Source of the DNA: Radicibacter daui
Lineage (GTDB): Bacteria > Pseudomonadota > Alphaproteobacteria > Radicibacterales > Radicibacteraceae
NCBI GenBank assembly: GCA_030657355.1
Contig: CP131056.1
Coordinates: 4,050,501-4,114,500, forward strand
DNA length: 64,000 nt
Direction: 5' to 3'
Of the stretch, positions 1 to 10,033 are shown piece by piece (position 1 is the stretch's first letter; every line of letters starts with the position of its first letter). The position numbers and the translations under genes were made by a program. The notes below the pieces were generated by a model. The model was given only the letters and a program-made list of their open reading frames with translations. It ran no database searches and was not told the DNA's origin.

Positions 1-1158
1 CGCATCCGCCAGATTGTCGGCGGATTTGATCGGCAGGCCGGATTCGGAGAGGATCTTCTTGCCCAGCTCCACATTGGTACCCTCGAGACGCACGACCAGC
101 GGCACGTGCAGGCTCACTTCCTTGGCCGCCGCGATCACGCCTTCGGCGATGACGTCGCAGCGCATGATGCCGCCGAAGATGTTGACGAGGATGCCCTCGA
201 CATTGGGATCGCTGAGAATCAGCTTGAAGGCCTGCGTCACGCGCTCTTTGGTAGCGCCGCCGCCGACATCAAGGAAGTTCGCCGGCTCGCCGCCATAGAG
301 CTTGATGATGTCCATGGTGGCCATCGCGAGACCCGCGCCGTTCACCATGCAGCCGATGTTGCCGTCGAGCTTCACATAGTTCAGCTCGTGCTTGCTGGCT
401 TCGACTTCAGCCGGATCTTCCTCGTCGAGGTCGCGCAGCTCAAGCACATCCTTGTGACGGAAGAGCGCGTTGTCGTCGAAGCCCATCTTGGCGTCGAGGG
501 CCAGCACTTCGCCAGCACCGGTGACGATCAGCGGGTTGATCTCGAGCATGGAAGCGTCGAGGTCGTTGAAGGCCTTGTAGAGGCTGGCGATCAGCTTGGA
601 CGCGCTCTTCACCGCGTCGCCGGTGAGGCCGAGGCCGAAGGCGATCTTGCGGGTGTGGAACGGCTGGATGCCGGTTGCCGGGTCAACAGCCACGGAGATG
701 ATCTTCTCCGGGGTGTGCGCGGCCACTTCCTCGATCTCCATGCCGCCTTCGGTGGAGGCGAGGATGGTGACGCGGCCGGTGCCACGATCAACCAGCAGGG
801 AGAGATAAAGCTCGCGCTGAATGTCAGCGCCGGCTTCAACATAGATGCGCTTCACTTCACGGCCGGCAGCGCCGGTCTGCTTGGTGACGAGCACATGGCC
901 AAGCATCGCTTCGGCAGCAGCCTTGACCTCGTCCAGCGACTTGACGACGCGAACGCCGCCCTTGCCGTTCGGATCATCCTTGAAGCGACCGGCACCGCGG
1001 CCACCTGCATGGATCTGCGACTTGACGACGTAAACCGGGCCGGGCAGGGCCTTGGCCGCCTCAACCGCTTCATCAGCGGTGTAGGCCGGCGCACCCTGCG
1101 GCACCGCTACGCCATATTTGCGCAGCAGCTGTTTGGCCTGGTACTCATGAATATTCAT
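1..1158 (-). CDS. sucC: Succinyl-CoA synthetase (ADP-forming) beta subunit, 3' end cut by window
   Basis: Beta subunit of the TCA-cycle enzyme that converts succinyl-CoA to succinate with ATP formation; it works with SucD, which should lie beyond the window edge. The translation starts [17 protein letters not shown] and continues with the ATP-grasp signatures [12 protein letters not shown] and [12 protein letters not shown] typical of SucC. The frame is open to base 1, giving 386 codons, so about a dozen C-terminal residues are missing. The ATG at 1158 is preceded by the purine-rich ribosome site AGGGGGA. Orthology is very secure; only the end is unseen. Confidence 0.97.
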   Translation of the reverse strand, partial: MNIHEYQAKQLLRKYGVAVPQGAPAYTADEAVEAAKALPGPVYVVKSQIHAGGRGAGRFKDDPNGKGGVRVVKSLDEVKAAAEAMLGHVLVTKQTGAAGREVKRIYVEAGADIQRELYLSLLVDRGTGRVTILASTEGGMEIEEVAAHTPEKIISVAVDPATGIQPFHTRKIAFGLGLTGDAVKSASKLIASLYKAFNDLDASMLEINPLIVTGAGEVLALDAKMGFDDNALFRHKDVLELRDLDEEDPAEVEASKHELNYVKLDGNIGCMVNGAGLAMATMDIIKLYGGEPANFLDVGGGATKERVTQAFKLILSDPNVEGILVNIFGGIMRCDVIAEGVIAAAKEVSLHVPLVVRLEGTNVELGKKILSESGLPIKSADNLADA

Positions 1159-1524
1159 CTGTTCCGTCCCCCTGGCGATTTACCCAAGTGAAATCGGGGC
1201 CAATTTGGTTGAGACGAGGCCTCCGCCGTGGCGCCTTACGCCGGACTATGGCCGGCGCACGGCAGCGGATGCCCTGTGCGGGAGTTCGCGCACTTTAGTC
1301 TCTTGAACGGCAGAGTCCACAGCGCTGGTGGGGAAAAACGCAGCAAAGTGATGCGTCGCACAACAAATATGATGCAGGTGCGAAATAGCCAGAGACAGAA
1401 ATGAAAAACGCTCGGCGGACCCTTGCTTGTGCAAAGGTCCGCCGAGCGTTTTTACTTTAGAACTTTTACCGGTGAAGCACCGATACCTGCCACAAGGGCA
1501 GCCAGCAGGCCTCAACCCGTTTTC
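1159..1524. other. Intergenic region between sucC and rpmJ
   Basis: These 366 bases hold no convincing gene. They contain the rpmJ-side terminator at 1404-1453, listed separately, and must contain the sucC promoter. I see no clear -35/-10 pair. Short open frames across the region have no ribosome site and no recognisable product. Confidence 0.6.
1404..1453. terminator. Bidirectional intrinsic terminator downstream of rpmJ
   Basis: A perfect 13-bp GC-rich stem (CGCTCGGCGGACC at 1409-1421 with its complement at 1436-1448) encloses a loop that can pair further. It is flanked by A5 on one side and T5 on the other, so it can stop transcription in both directions. It lies about 70 bases after the rpmJ stop, on the route into sucC, and so separates the two genes. 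Confidence 0.9.
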
Positions 1525-1650
1525 TCAGCCCTGGCGAGCCTTGAAACGCGGGTTCTTCTTGTTGATGACGTAGACCCGGCCACGGCGACGAATGACACGG
1601 CAGTTCTTGTCGCGGCTCTTGAGGGTCTTCAGCGAATTGGCGACCTTCAT
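1525..1650 (-). CDS. rpmJ: 50S ribosomal protein L36
   Basis: A 41-residue basic protein, [17 protein letters not shown] followed by [21 protein letters not shown]. This is the longer alphaproteobacterial form of L36, in which the usual zinc-binding Cys/His set is mostly lost (one Cys remains). It sits in the large ribosomal subunit near the peptidyl-transferase region. It is a single-gene unit ending in a strong terminator. The ATG at 1650 has a purine-rich region upstream (GGAATTC). Confidence 0.95.
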   Translation of the reverse strand: MKVANSLKTLKSRDKNCRVIRRRGRVYVINKKNPRFKARQG

Positions 1651-1782
1651 CGAAGAATTCCTTTACATCAGGCGCTCTGGAAGCGTCTTGAGCGCGCGCT
1701 TATACGAAGCATGCCAATATGAGTCAAGGGCAACAGCCAGCCTGTGGGCAGCAAAAAAGCTGCAATTCCGCCGCAATGCGGG

Positions 1783-2814
1783 TCAGGTGACCGGGTCGCC
1801 GGCGCGGAAGCCGAAGAAACGATAGACCTTGAGCCCGTGATCGAGCGCGTTGACGCGCCGCGCCCACAGCTCCGCCTCATAGAACATCAGCATCAGCGTC
1901 TCCCTGGACGCCTTGCGGTCGCGCAGCACATCGGTGAAGTTGGACCAGGCCCCGAGTGCCAGCTGGCGGTGCTCGTCGGTAATGTCCTCGATGATGCGCA
2001 TGTCCATTTCCAGCTCGTCGAGCTGGCGGCGATACTGGTCTACCGTCCAGGGCAGCGGCTTTATCGGCTCCACCCGGCGCCAGGCTTCCATGATGCGGGT
2101 GTCGGTCGATGCCGGGTCGAGCACATAGTCGGTAAACAGCAGCTGGCCACGCGGCTTCAGCCAGCGCACCAGGGTCTCGATCATGCGCTGCTTGCGCTCG
2201 ACGGTAAAAAACGCCTCCTTCGAGAACACGCAGTCAAAACGCTTCTTGAGCTCGAAGGTCTCCGGATCATAGGGCGCCACCGGCGCCTGCTTGCCCATGC
2301 CGTTCAGCACCGAGCGCTGGTTGCCGGCATCGGCCAGCAGCTTGTTCTCTTCAAGGCCGGTGACCCAGGCACCGAACTCTTCCACCATCAGCCGGGCAAT
2401 ACCGCCAAGGCCAGAGCCCAGCTCCAGCACAGACATGGCCGGCGTCAGGCCCAGCGTCTTGACCATGTTGCGTACATGATCGCCGGTACAGGGGTTGGTA
2501 TATCCCGGCCCCCAGATCTGCTCGACCACCTCGATGCGCGAGGCAGACCACAGCAGCGGCTTGACCGTATCTTCGCCAGCGCGTTTGGCACCGGCCTTGC
2601 CGTCTTCCGCCGCCCCGCCTTCGCCATCCAGCATGTGGCGCAGCCAGGTGTCGAAATCATAGCCTTCCCACCAGGCCACAAGGCGCAGGCGAAAGGGTAC
2701 GGGCTTGCTCGGATCGTCCGCCAATTCCTGCAAGACAGCACGATCCCGGCTGCTGAGCGCTTCCGGCTCCGCGGCACTTTTCAGCAGATCGACGACGCCG
2801 AGCAAAGCCAGCAA
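1783..2814 (-). CDS. Class I SAM-dependent methyltransferase, substrate unknown
   Basis: A 343-residue protein with a Rossmann methyltransferase core. Motif I is LELGSGLGGIAR at about residues 130-141, followed by an acidic strand end (GLEENK) and FDCVFSKEAFFTVERKQRM, the region that in the phosphoethanolamine/sarcosine methyltransferase-like group leads into the substrate loop. About 120 residues precede the core and form a separate helical N-terminal domain. The apparent start is TTG at 2814 with no good ribosome site, so the true start could be further in. It is transcribed alone and divergently from a chemoreceptor. The small-molecule substrate cannot be read from the sequence. Confidence 0.75.
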   Translation of the reverse strand: MLALLGVVDLLKSAAEPEALSSRDRAVLQELADDPSKPVPFRLRLVAWWEGYDFDTWLRHMLDGEGGAAEDGKAGAKRAGEDTVKPLLWSASRIEVVEQIWGPGYTNPCTGDHVRNMVKTLGLTPAMSVLELGSGLGGIARLMVEEFGAWVTGLEENKLLADAGNQRSVLNGMGKQAPVAPYDPETFELKKRFDCVFSKEAFFTVERKQRMIETLVRWLKPRGQLLFTDYVLDPASTDTRIMEAWRRVEPIKPLPWTVDQYRRQLDELEMDMRIIEDITDEHRQLALGAWSNFTDVLRDRKASRETLMLMFYEAELWARRVNALDHGLKVYRFFGFRAGDPVT

Positions 2815-3059
2815 ACCCCGAGTCGTAATAAATCAAGCTTATGAATAACATCGCAAGGCGTACCCTGTCGATGTCTGGCACCAAATCACTTGTTCCGCCC
2901 GTAAATAAATCTGTCTTTTTTTTAGACACTTGCCGGGTGAAACCGGTTTTGCACACAAGAACGGCATTGCGCGGCGTTTGCACCAAAGGGACTATGCAAA
3001 ACGACTGTCGCACGAAGAAGGCACAGTTCCCCCCGACAAAAGCGCATGAGACCCCCCGC

Positions 3060-5267
3060 ATGAGCCTTTCCGACGTGGCAAGCTCCAAGAAGTCCGAATC
3101 CCGCTGGACCATCCGCCGAGGCATCGTCCTGATCGGCGCTCTCCTCTCGCTCGGCATCCTTATTAACCAGCTCTGGCTATCCCGGGTGAACGAGCGCTTC
3201 TCGCTCGACACTTTCAATGGCAGCGCCGCCCAGACGCTGAGTTTCCTCGCCGAACGCAGGGTTACCAGCGAATACGACCAGCGCATTGCCCCCTTTGCCG
3301 ACACCCAGGCCCGTAACGCCGACATCGTGGCCGCAGCCAAGAACAGCGACCCGGTGAAGGCCAGCCTTACCGCCGACCTCGTCTTCAGCTCGCAGCCCGT
3401 CTACCAGGGCCAGATCGACCTGCGTGAAGTGAATGTCTTCGACAAGGACATGAAGCTTATCGCCGCCAGCAAGAAGGGCACGGGCGACAGCGTCCTCGCC
3501 CAGCAGGCAGGGCTGCTTGACGAGCTCAAGGGCCGCGACAAGGGCGCCCAGCGCCAGCCGGTCAGCTATCTGTGGCACACCAAGGACGGCGTGCCGGTGC
3601 ATAGCCAGATCGTGCCCATCGGCGGCTTTCAGGTTGCCGGCTTTCTCGAGGTGGTGACCAGCCCCGTCAAGATGCTCGAAGGCATCGAGGATGCCGTGCG
3701 CGGCGATGTCATACTGCCCGGCAAGCCCGGGGCGGAGCCGCTGTTCAAGGGCTCCTACTTCCAGGACGACGCCAAGCCCGCCGCGCCGGCGCAGGCATCG
3801 GCTCCCACTGCGACTCCCACTGCGGCCCCCGCCAGCGCGCCGGCGGCCACTGCACCCGCCGCGGCACCGGCACAGAATGCCGCCGGCACCGCTGCACCGG
3901 CCCGCCCGTCACGCCGCGGTCTGATGCTGGAGACCATCGGCACCAGTATCCCGGACAGCTTCGGCGGGGAATGGGCCAGGATCGAACTCACCCGCGATAT
4001 CGGCACCTTCATCCACAGCAGCGAGACCCTTCGGAACACCGCGCTTGCCGTTCTGGCCGGCGTTGTCATCGTCGGCTGGCTCATCGGCTTCGTCGTCCTG
4101 CGCATCACTGCCTTCGGGCGCCTGAAGGCGTTCGCCGAAGCAATGAAGCATCTGGCCGCCGGCGATACGCTGGTGACGCTGCCGCCGCGCAGCCCCGATG
4201 AATTCGGCGAAATGGCCGATGCGGTGGAAGTGTTCCGCGCCAGCATGGAAGCCAACCAGGCCATGCAGGCCGAACAGCGTGAAGCGGAGGTCCGTTCCGC
4301 GCAGGACCGCAAGCAGGCCATCGTCGATATGGCCTCCACGGTCGAGAATGCCGCCCACACTTCCGTCGACTCCGTCTCCGGCAAGACCGGGGAGATGTCG
4401 CAGGCCGCCGAGCGCATGGTGGAACTTGCCTCCTCCGCCAGCGAGCGGGCACAGGCTGTTACCAGCGCCTCGCAGACCACTCTGCAGAACACGCAGACTG
4501 TTGCCGCCGCCACCGAACAGCTCTCGGCCTCCACCGAGGAGATCATGCGGCAGGTCAAGGAAGCCCGTACCGTCGCCTCCAAGGCGGTGTCGGAAGCGGA
4601 CGAGACCAACACCACCATGCAGGGCCTCGTGGAAGCCGCGCAGGCCATCGGCAGCGTCGTGGATCTCATCCGCGACATTGCCGAGCAGACCAACCTGCTG
4701 GCCCTCAACGCCACCATTGAGGCGGCACGGGCGGGCGATGCCGGCAAGGGCTTTGCGGTGGTGGCGCAGGAGGTCAAGACCCTCGCCGGCCAGACCGCCC
4801 GCGCGACGGACGAGATCATCAACCAGATCATGAGCATCCAGATGACCACCGGCCAGGCGGCCGAGGGCATCAAGCATATCGGCAGCGTGATCCGGTCCAT
4901 CGATGAAATCTCGACGGCCATCGGCGCCTCGGTGGAGCAGCAAAGCGCGGCAACGCGCGATATTGCCCGCACCGTGGAGCAGACCACGGAAGCTTCCCGT
5001 CACCTGACGGAGGAGATCACCCGGGTCAATGACGAGCTCGCCAATGCCGGCACTCTCAGCCACGACGTGCGCGGCATCGCCGGCCTCGTCGCCCAGTCCA
5101 TGGTCGATCTGCGCAGCTCTCTCATCGAGATCATCCGCAAGTCGACCGAGGAAGCCGACCGGCGCATGCAGGCCCAGCAGAACGCCGCAGAGGAAGCCCT
5201 GGTGACCGAAGAGGCCGCCAATGACGAAACCTCCGGCGCGCTGGAGATCGAAGAACAGGCCGCCTGA
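3060..5267 (+). CDS. Methyl-accepting chemotaxis protein with periplasmic sensor domain
   Basis: Transmembrane chemoreceptor of 735 residues from the chosen ATG. TM1 is at about residues 21-40, the periplasmic sensor at 41-325, TM2 at 327-349, HAMP at about 350-402, and the methyl-accepting signalling domain runs to the end. The conserved hairpin tip [22 protein letters not shown] is present. The sensor contains [13 protein letters not shown], the look of a Cache/PAS-like fold. Residues 239-284 are almost pure Ala/Pro/Thr/Ser, an odd low-complexity tether just before TM2. An in-frame ATG at 2994 with AAAGGGA in front is an alternative start adding 22 residues. No che genes are nearby. Confidence 0.9.
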   Translation: MSLSDVASSKKSESRWTIRRGIVLIGALLSLGILINQLWLSRVNERFSLDTFNGSAAQTLSFLAERRVTSEYDQRIAPFADTQARNADIVAAAKNSDPVKASLTADLVFSSQPVYQGQIDLREVNVFDKDMKLIAASKKGTGDSVLAQQAGLLDELKGRDKGAQRQPVSYLWHTKDGVPVHSQIVPIGGFQVAGFLEVVTSPVKMLEGIEDAVRGDVILPGKPGAEPLFKGSYFQDDAKPAAPAQASAPTATPTAAPASAPAATAPAAAPAQNAAGTAAPARPSRRGLMLETIGTSIPDSFGGEWARIELTRDIGTFIHSSETLRNTALAVLAGVVIVGWLIGFVVLRITAFGRLKAFAEAMKHLAAGDTLVTLPPRSPDEFGEMADAVEVFRASMEANQAMQAEQREAEVRSAQDRKQAIVDMASTVENAAHTSVDSVSGKTGEMSQAAERMVELASSASERAQAVTSASQTTLQNTQTVAAATEQLSASTEEIMRQVKEARTVASKAVSEADETNTTMQGLVEAAQAIGSVVDLIRDIAEQTNLLALNATIEAARAGDAGKGFAVVAQEVKTLAGQTARATDEIINQIMSIQMTTGQAAEGIKHIGSVIRSIDEISTAIGASVEQQSAATRDIARTVEQTTEASRHLTEEITRVNDELANAGTLSHDVRGIAGLVAQSMVDLRSSLIEIIRKSTEEADRRMQAQQNAAEEALVTEEAANDETSGALEIEEQAA

Positions 5268-5290
5268 GCCCGTTCTTCGCTGCGCCTGAA

Positions 5291-5328
5291 AGAAAAGGCC
5301 CCCTGACTTGCGTCAGGGGGCCTTTTTC
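5291..5328. terminator. Bidirectional intrinsic terminator between chemoreceptor and pheT
   Basis: A 12-bp perfect stem (AGGCCCCCTGAC at 5296-5307 with its complement at 5312-5323) closes a 4-base loop. It is followed by T5 on the plus strand and preceded by A-rich sequence, so it serves the convergent chemoreceptor and pheT transcripts. Confidence 0.93.
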
Positions 5329-5350
5329 ATGAGATGAAAGCCGGCGAAGC

Positions 5351-7753
5351 TCAGCCGCGCAGGGCGGCACCGGTCTGCTTCACCACCTGCTCGATCACCT
5401 TGTCCGTCACCTGCTGGATCTGCTCATCGCTGAGCGAGGCGGCTTCCGGCTGCAGGGTGATGCTGAGCGCCACCGACTTCTTGCCCTCTTCCACACCCTT
5501 GCCGGTGTAGACATCGAAGATCTCGGCATCGGTGATCAGCTTCTTGTCCGCGCCCCTGGCGGCACGCACCAGCTTCTCGGCGCTGACGCTGCCATCCACG
5601 AGGAAGGCGAAGTCACGCTTCAGCGGCTGGAAGGGGGAAATCTTCACCAGCGGGCGGGTCAGCACGCGGTTCTTGGGCTCCGGCACCATGTCCGGGAACA
5701 CTTCGAACGCGACCACCGGGCCCTTGACGTCGAGACCCTTGAGCACACTCGGGTGGATCTCGCCGAAATACGCCAGCACCTTGGGGCCGATGCGCAGCGC
5801 AGCGCTACGGCCCGGATGGTAATAGGCCGGGGCGTCCGTGGTGACCTGTGCGGAGGCCGGGGCTCCCATCGCAGCCAGCACTTCCTGCGCATCGGCCTTG
5901 GCATCATAGGCATCGACCGGGCGCGCCGGGCCGGTCCAGCCGCGCGGAACGGCAAGGCCGGCACGAATGCCCGCCACCACCTTGCGCTGGCCTTCCGGCT
6001 TCGGCGAGGCGAAGTGCGGCCCCACCTCGAACAGCGCCACATCGGCATAACCGCGATCGGCATTGCGGCCGGCGGCGAGGATGAGGTTGCCGAGCGCCGT
6101 CGGGCGCATCACGTCGAGATCGGCCGAGATCGGGTTCTTGAGGCGCAGGGCGTCCGGCACCGGCGCAAACAGCGCTGCATGCTCGCCCTTCATGAAGGAC
6201 CAGGTGACAGCTTCCAGCATGCCGCGTCCGGCCAGCACCCGGCGGGCGGCAATGGCTCGGCGCTGTACCGGCGTGATGGCCGGGCCGGAGAGAGCCCCCT
6301 CGGCCTTGAGCGCCACCGGCAGCACCTTGTCGAAACCTTCGACACGCAGCACTTCCTCAACGAGGTCGGCTTCACCCTGCACATCGCCGGCACGCCAGCT
6401 TGGCACGGCAGCCACGAGGGCTTCACCCGAGGCACTGACCTCGAAGCCGAGTCGTTCAAGAATTTCCTTCTGACGCGCAGCCGGCACGGCAAGGCCACCC
6501 AGCGTTTCCGAACGGGACGGGCGCAAGGTGATGGAACGCTTCCATTCCGGCTCCTTGCCGGCAACGACGAGGTCGGATGTCTCGCCGCCGCACAGGTCAA
6601 GGATCATGCGGGTGGCCAGTTCGGCGCCCTGCAGGAGGAAGGCGGGGTCCACACCGCGCTCGAAGCGGTAACGCGCATCGGAGATGATGCCGGTCGTCCG
6701 GCCGGTATTTGCGGTACGGATCGGATCGAAATAGGCAATTTCGAGGAAAACCTCGGTGGTGCCGTCCTCGACGCCGGTCGTCTCACCGCCCATCACGCCG
6801 CCAAGACCGACGGCGCCGCTGTCATCGGCGATCACCGTCATTTCCGGCGTCAGGCTGTATTCCTTGCCATCGAGCGCCAGCAGGGTTTCGCCCTCGCGCG
6901 CCATACGGGCGTGGATGTTGCCCTTGAGCTTGGCGGCATCGAAAACGTGCAGCGGACGGCACAGGCCGAGCGAGAAGAAGTTGGTGATATCGACCAGCAC
7001 CGAAATCGGGCGCAGGCCCACGGCGGTCAACTGGTCCTGCAGCCATTTCGGGCTCGGGCCGTTCTTCACGCCCTTGAAATAGCGGCCGACGAATTGCGGG
7101 CAGGCCTCGCCCTTGCCTTCCGGCAGGTCGAGCGACACGGAGATCGGGCTCTTGCCGAGCGTGCCGGCCACCTTTTCCGTCGGCAGCGCGATCAGCGTGC
7201 CAAGGCCACGGGCAGCCAGATCGCGCGCAATGCCATAGACGCCGGCGCAATCGGCGCGGTCCGGAGTGAGGCCGATCTCGATGACCGGATCATCCGCGCC
7301 CAGCGCCTTGGCCGCCGGCTCGCCGACCACGGCGCTTTCCGGCAACTCGATGATACCGTCATGGTCATCACCCAGCTTCAGCTCGCGGGCAGAGCACATC
7401 ATGCCCTGGCTCTCGACATCGCGGATGACGCCCTTCTTGAGCGCTTCCCCGGTCACGGGAATGACGGCGCCCGGCTGGGCCAGTACCACCTTGATACCGG
7501 CGCGCGCATTGGGGGCGCCGCAGACGACCTGCAGTGTTTCCTTGCCGGTCTCGACCGTGCAGACACGCAGCTTGTCGGCATTCGGGTGCTTCTCGGCCGC
7601 CTTCACATAACCGACGATGAAGGGGGCCAGATCCTTGCTGCGGTCATGCACATCATCGACCTCGAGCCCGAGATCGGTCAGCGCCACGCAGATTTCGTCC
7701 AGCGAGGCGGTGGTATCGAGATGGCTCTTGAGCCAGGAGAGGGTGAATTTCAT
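5351..7753 (-). CDS. pheT: Phenylalanine--tRNA ligase beta subunit
   Basis: The 800-residue beta chain of the alpha2-beta2 synthetase that charges tRNA-Phe. It has the expected order of domains: an EMAP-like tRNA-binding OB fold near residues 40-150 (VGYVKAAEKHPNADKLRVC), the B3/B4 editing domain that hydrolyses mischarged Tyr-tRNA at about 210-390, B5, the catalytic-like core, and the C-terminal anticodon-binding FDX-ACB domain (SPFQPLKRDFAFLVD onward). Length is normal. It follows pheS by 32 bases on the same transcript and ends at a shared terminator. Confidence 0.98.
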   Translation of the reverse strand: MKFTLSWLKSHLDTTASLDEICVALTDLGLEVDDVHDRSKDLAPFIVGYVKAAEKHPNADKLRVCTVETGKETLQVVCGAPNARAGIKVVLAQPGAVIPVTGEALKKGVIRDVESQGMMCSARELKLGDDHDGIIELPESAVVGEPAAKALGADDPVIEIGLTPDRADCAGVYGIARDLAARGLGTLIALPTEKVAGTLGKSPISVSLDLPEGKGEACPQFVGRYFKGVKNGPSPKWLQDQLTAVGLRPISVLVDITNFFSLGLCRPLHVFDAAKLKGNIHARMAREGETLLALDGKEYSLTPEMTVIADDSGAVGLGGVMGGETTGVEDGTTEVFLEIAYFDPIRTANTGRTTGIISDARYRFERGVDPAFLLQGAELATRMILDLCGGETSDLVVAGKEPEWKRSITLRPSRSETLGGLAVPAARQKEILERLGFEVSASGEALVAAVPSWRAGDVQGEADLVEEVLRVEGFDKVLPVALKAEGALSGPAITPVQRRAIAARRVLAGRGMLEAVTWSFMKGEHAALFAPVPDALRLKNPISADLDVMRPTALGNLILAAGRNADRGYADVALFEVGPHFASPKPEGQRKVVAGIRAGLAVPRGWTGPARPVDAYDAKADAQEVLAAMGAPASAQVTTDAPAYYHPGRSAALRIGPKVLAYFGEIHPSVLKGLDVKGPVVAFEVFPDMVPEPKNRVLTRPLVKISPFQPLKRDFAFLVDGSVSAEKLVRAARGADKKLITDAEIFDVYTGKGVEEGKKSVALSITLQPEAASLSDEQIQQVTDKVIEQVVKQTGAALRG

Positions 7754-7785
7754 TTGAGGTCGTATCCCGCTCTTGCCGCGCTGGC

Positions 7786-8892
7786 TTACTTGGTCAGGCC
7801 ATAGGCCATGGAGGGCGTGTCGCTCGGCTCGAACCCGTAATGCTCAAGCCAGCGCACATCCGCCTCGAAGAAGGTACGGAGGTCGGGAATGCCGTATTTC
7901 AGCATCGCGATGCGCTCGATCCCCATGCCGAAGGCAAAGCCCTGATAGATATCGGGGTCGATGCCGCCATTACGCAGCACCTGCGGGTGCACCATGCCGG
8001 AGCCCAGAATCTCCAGCCAATCGTCGCCCGCGCCGATCACCAGCTCGCCGCCCTTGCGCGAGCAGCCGATATCGACCTCCATCGACGGTTCGGTGAAGGG
8101 GAAGAAGCTGGGGCGGAAGCGCACCGGCAGGTCATCCACCTCGAAGAAGCGCTTGCAGAACTCGATGAGGCAGCCCTTGAGGTGGCCCATGGTGATGTCG
8201 CGCCCGATGACGAGACCTTCCACCTGATGGAACATCGGCGTGTGGGTCATGTCGTAGTCGGAGCGGTAGGTACGGCCCGGCACGATGATGCGGATCGGCG
8301 GCTCTTCTTCCAGCATGGTGCGGATCTGCACCGGGCTGGTGTGGGTGCGCAGCACCGTCTCGGCATGGTCGGCATCCTTCGCCCCGTCCTGGTCGGGCAG
8401 GTAGAAGGTATCGTGCATCTGGCGCGCCGGATGATGCGGCGGAATGTTGAGGGCGGAGAAGTTGTGCCAGCCGGTCTCGATCTCCGGCCCTTCGGCCACG
8501 GAGAAACCCATCTCGCAGAAGATCGCCGTCAGCTCGTCCACCACCTGGCTGATCGGGTGGATGCGGCCGCGCGCCTGCGGGCGGGCGGGCAGCGTCATGT
8601 CCAGCCCTTCGCGCGCCAGGCGCGATTCCAGCTCCACGGCTTCCAGCGCGCCCTTGCGGGCGTCCAGTGCGGCGGCGATCTCGTCCTTCAGGGCATTCAG
8701 TTTCTGCCCCGCCTCGCGCCGTTCGTCCGGCGTCAGGCCGCCAAGCCCCTTCATCAGGTCGGTGATGGCGCCCTTCTTGCCCAGCGCCGCCACCCGGACG
8801 GCGTCGAGCGCCGCCAGATCGGCTGCCGCCGCGACCTGATCCAGAAGCTGGCTGCGAAGCGCGCCCTGCTGGGCGTCAAGCGTATCGGACAT
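7786..8892 (-). CDS. pheS: Phenylalanine--tRNA ligase alpha subunit
   Basis: The 368-residue catalytic alpha chain. It starts with a helical coiled-coil arm (about residues 1-90) that grips tRNA, followed by the class II core. Motif 2 is [22 protein letters not shown] and motif 3 is [15 protein letters not shown] near the C terminus. It is co-transcribed with pheT. The upstream gap to rplT (8893-9148) contains a terminator at 9050-9090 and a small hairpin (ACCGCC/GGCGGT, 8939-8956), so pheST probably has its own promoter or depends on read-through. No phenylalanine-rich leader peptide was seen. Confidence 0.98.
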   Translation of the reverse strand: MSDTLDAQQGALRSQLLDQVAAAADLAALDAVRVAALGKKGAITDLMKGLGGLTPDERREAGQKLNALKDEIAAALDARKGALEAVELESRLAREGLDMTLPARPQARGRIHPISQVVDELTAIFCEMGFSVAEGPEIETGWHNFSALNIPPHHPARQMHDTFYLPDQDGAKDADHAETVLRTHTSPVQIRTMLEEEPPIRIIVPGRTYRSDYDMTHTPMFHQVEGLVIGRDITMGHLKGCLIEFCKRFFEVDDLPVRFRPSFFPFTEPSMEVDIGCSRKGGELVIGAGDDWLEILGSGMVHPQVLRNGGIDPDIYQGFAFGMGIERIAMLKYGIPDLRTFFEADVRWLEHYGFEPSDTPSMAYGLTK

Positions 8893-9049
8893 CGGCTCTA
8901 GGTTTCCTGAAACGGACGATAGTGAAAGCCGGGATCACACCGCCTTTGAAGGCGGTAGCCCCGATCAGAAAAGCTGGCGCGCAAGGTAAGGGAAGAAACC
9001 CTGCAACGCAAAGCGGCTGTTACGGTGCTTGGGGGGCATGGAGACACAG

Positions 9050-9090
9050 CCGGAAAACAAAAGGGGCCGGCCCTTGCGAGGCCAGCCCCT
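9050..9090 (-). terminator. Intrinsic terminator after rplT
   Basis: Read on the minus strand, a 10-bp stem (GGGGCTGGCC pairing with GGCCGGCCCC, one G-U pair) is followed by TTTTGTTTTC. It lies 59 bases after the rplT stop and so separates the ribosomal genes from pheST, either fully or as an attenuator. Confidence 0.85.
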
Positions 9091-9148
9091 GTTTGCTTGC
9101 TTGCCGTCAGGCAGCGCCCCCTTGGAGGCAGCTGCCTTTACCGGACAA

Positions 9149-9511
9149 TCAGGCGGCGTTCAGAGCGGCCTGGGCCTGTTCGGCCAGGGCCTTGAACGTA
9201 TCGGCTTCACGCACGGCGAGATCGGCCAGAACCTTGCGGTCCACCTCGATGCCAGCGCGCTTCAGGCCGTGCATGAACTGGCTGTAGGTCAGGCCATGTT
9301 CACGGGAAGCAGCGTTGATACGCTGGATCCAGAGGCTGCGGAAATCGCGCTTCTTGGCACGACGGTCGCGATAAGCGAACTGAAGGCCCTTTTCGACCTT
9401 CTCAACCGCAATGCGGAAGACGTTGTTATTGCGAACCTGGTAGCCCTTGGCGAGCTTGATGATCTTCTTGTGACGGGCGTGAGCGGTTACACCGCGCTTG
9501 ACGCGTGCCAT
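9149..9511 (-). CDS. rplT: 50S ribosomal protein L20
   Basis: A 120-residue, very basic protein starting [24 protein letters not shown], with the conserved core [28 protein letters not shown]. It is an early-binding 23S rRNA assembly protein, and in enterobacteria it represses its own operon by binding the rpmI leader. It follows rpmI by 47 bases. Length is normal. Confidence 0.98.
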   Translation of the reverse strand: MARVKRGVTAHARHKKIIKLAKGYQVRNNNVFRIAVEKVEKGLQFAYRDRRAKKRDFRSLWIQRINAASREHGLTYSQFMHGLKRAGIEVDRKVLADLAVREADTFKALAEQAQAALNAA

Positions 9512-9558
9512 GATTCAAATCCTTTCAGAAAAACGTCGGTAGTCGGCTTCGCGCCAGC

Positions 9559-9759
9559 TCAGGCGTACGGCAGCCAGTACTTGCGCACGGTCTCGCCATC
9601 CGTCTTGAAGAGGATGTCGGTGCTGCGCGACTGACGCTTCATCTTCTGGGACTTGTTGCTCATCATGTGGCGACGCTTGGACTTGTTGAAGCTAACAAGG
9701 CCGTTGGCCGTCACGCGGAAGCGCTTCTTCGCACCGCTCTTGGTCTTGATCTTGGGCAT
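9559..9759 (-). CDS. rpmI: 50S ribosomal protein L35
   Basis: A 66-residue basic protein, MPKIKTKSGAKKRFRVTANG onward, a typical L35 of the large subunit. It is the first gene of the rpmI-rplT unit. infC, which precedes rpmI in many bacteria, is not here; the next gene upstream is an antiporter. The 274-base upstream gap (9760-10033) must carry the promoter and any L20-responsive leader, but I could not recognise a defined leader structure. Confidence 0.97.
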   Translation of the reverse strand: MPKIKTKSGAKKRFRVTANGLVSFNKSKRRHMMSNKSQKMKRQSRSTDILFKTDGETVRKYWLPYA

Positions 9760-10033
9760 TTTCGACTCCAGTAAAACAAATGGCCGATGCCGGTGGTCAG
9801 CTCTCCCGAAGGAGTGCCGCTACCGGCAGTGGGATGGTTGGGCATGCCCGGAGCTTGCGCCCCGCCTCGCCATCCCTTGCGGAAAACCGCTGGAAGCTTT
9901 TCCGGCAAACGGCCCATAAGAAACCGTCGCCGGATGTCGCCATCCGTCGGAAGTGGCGGCTTATAACGCCTGAGCCAAGGCGAGCGCAAGAAGAGTCTTT
10001 GGCGGGCTGCCACCCGCTACCGCCCCCACTGCC

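Noticed and set aside
106-1191. A 361-codon plus-strand frame over sucC
   Set aside because: It is the antisense shadow of sucC; the minus-strand translation is an unmistakable succinyl-CoA synthetase.
3831-3905. Ala/Pro-coding repeats as a possible DNA repeat array
   Set aside because: The bases are irregular GC-rich codons for a low-complexity protein segment, without a fixed repeat unit; no CRISPR or tandem array was found in the window.
3755-5063. Two long minus-strand frames across the first chemoreceptor gene
   Set aside because: Ser/Ala- and Gly/His-rich shadow frames with no motif; the plus-strand chemoreceptor is certain.
8939-8956. Hairpin ACCGCC/GGCGGT upstream of pheS as a Phe attenuator
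   Set aside because: No T run follows and no leader peptide with Phe codons was found, so an attenuator cannot be supported.
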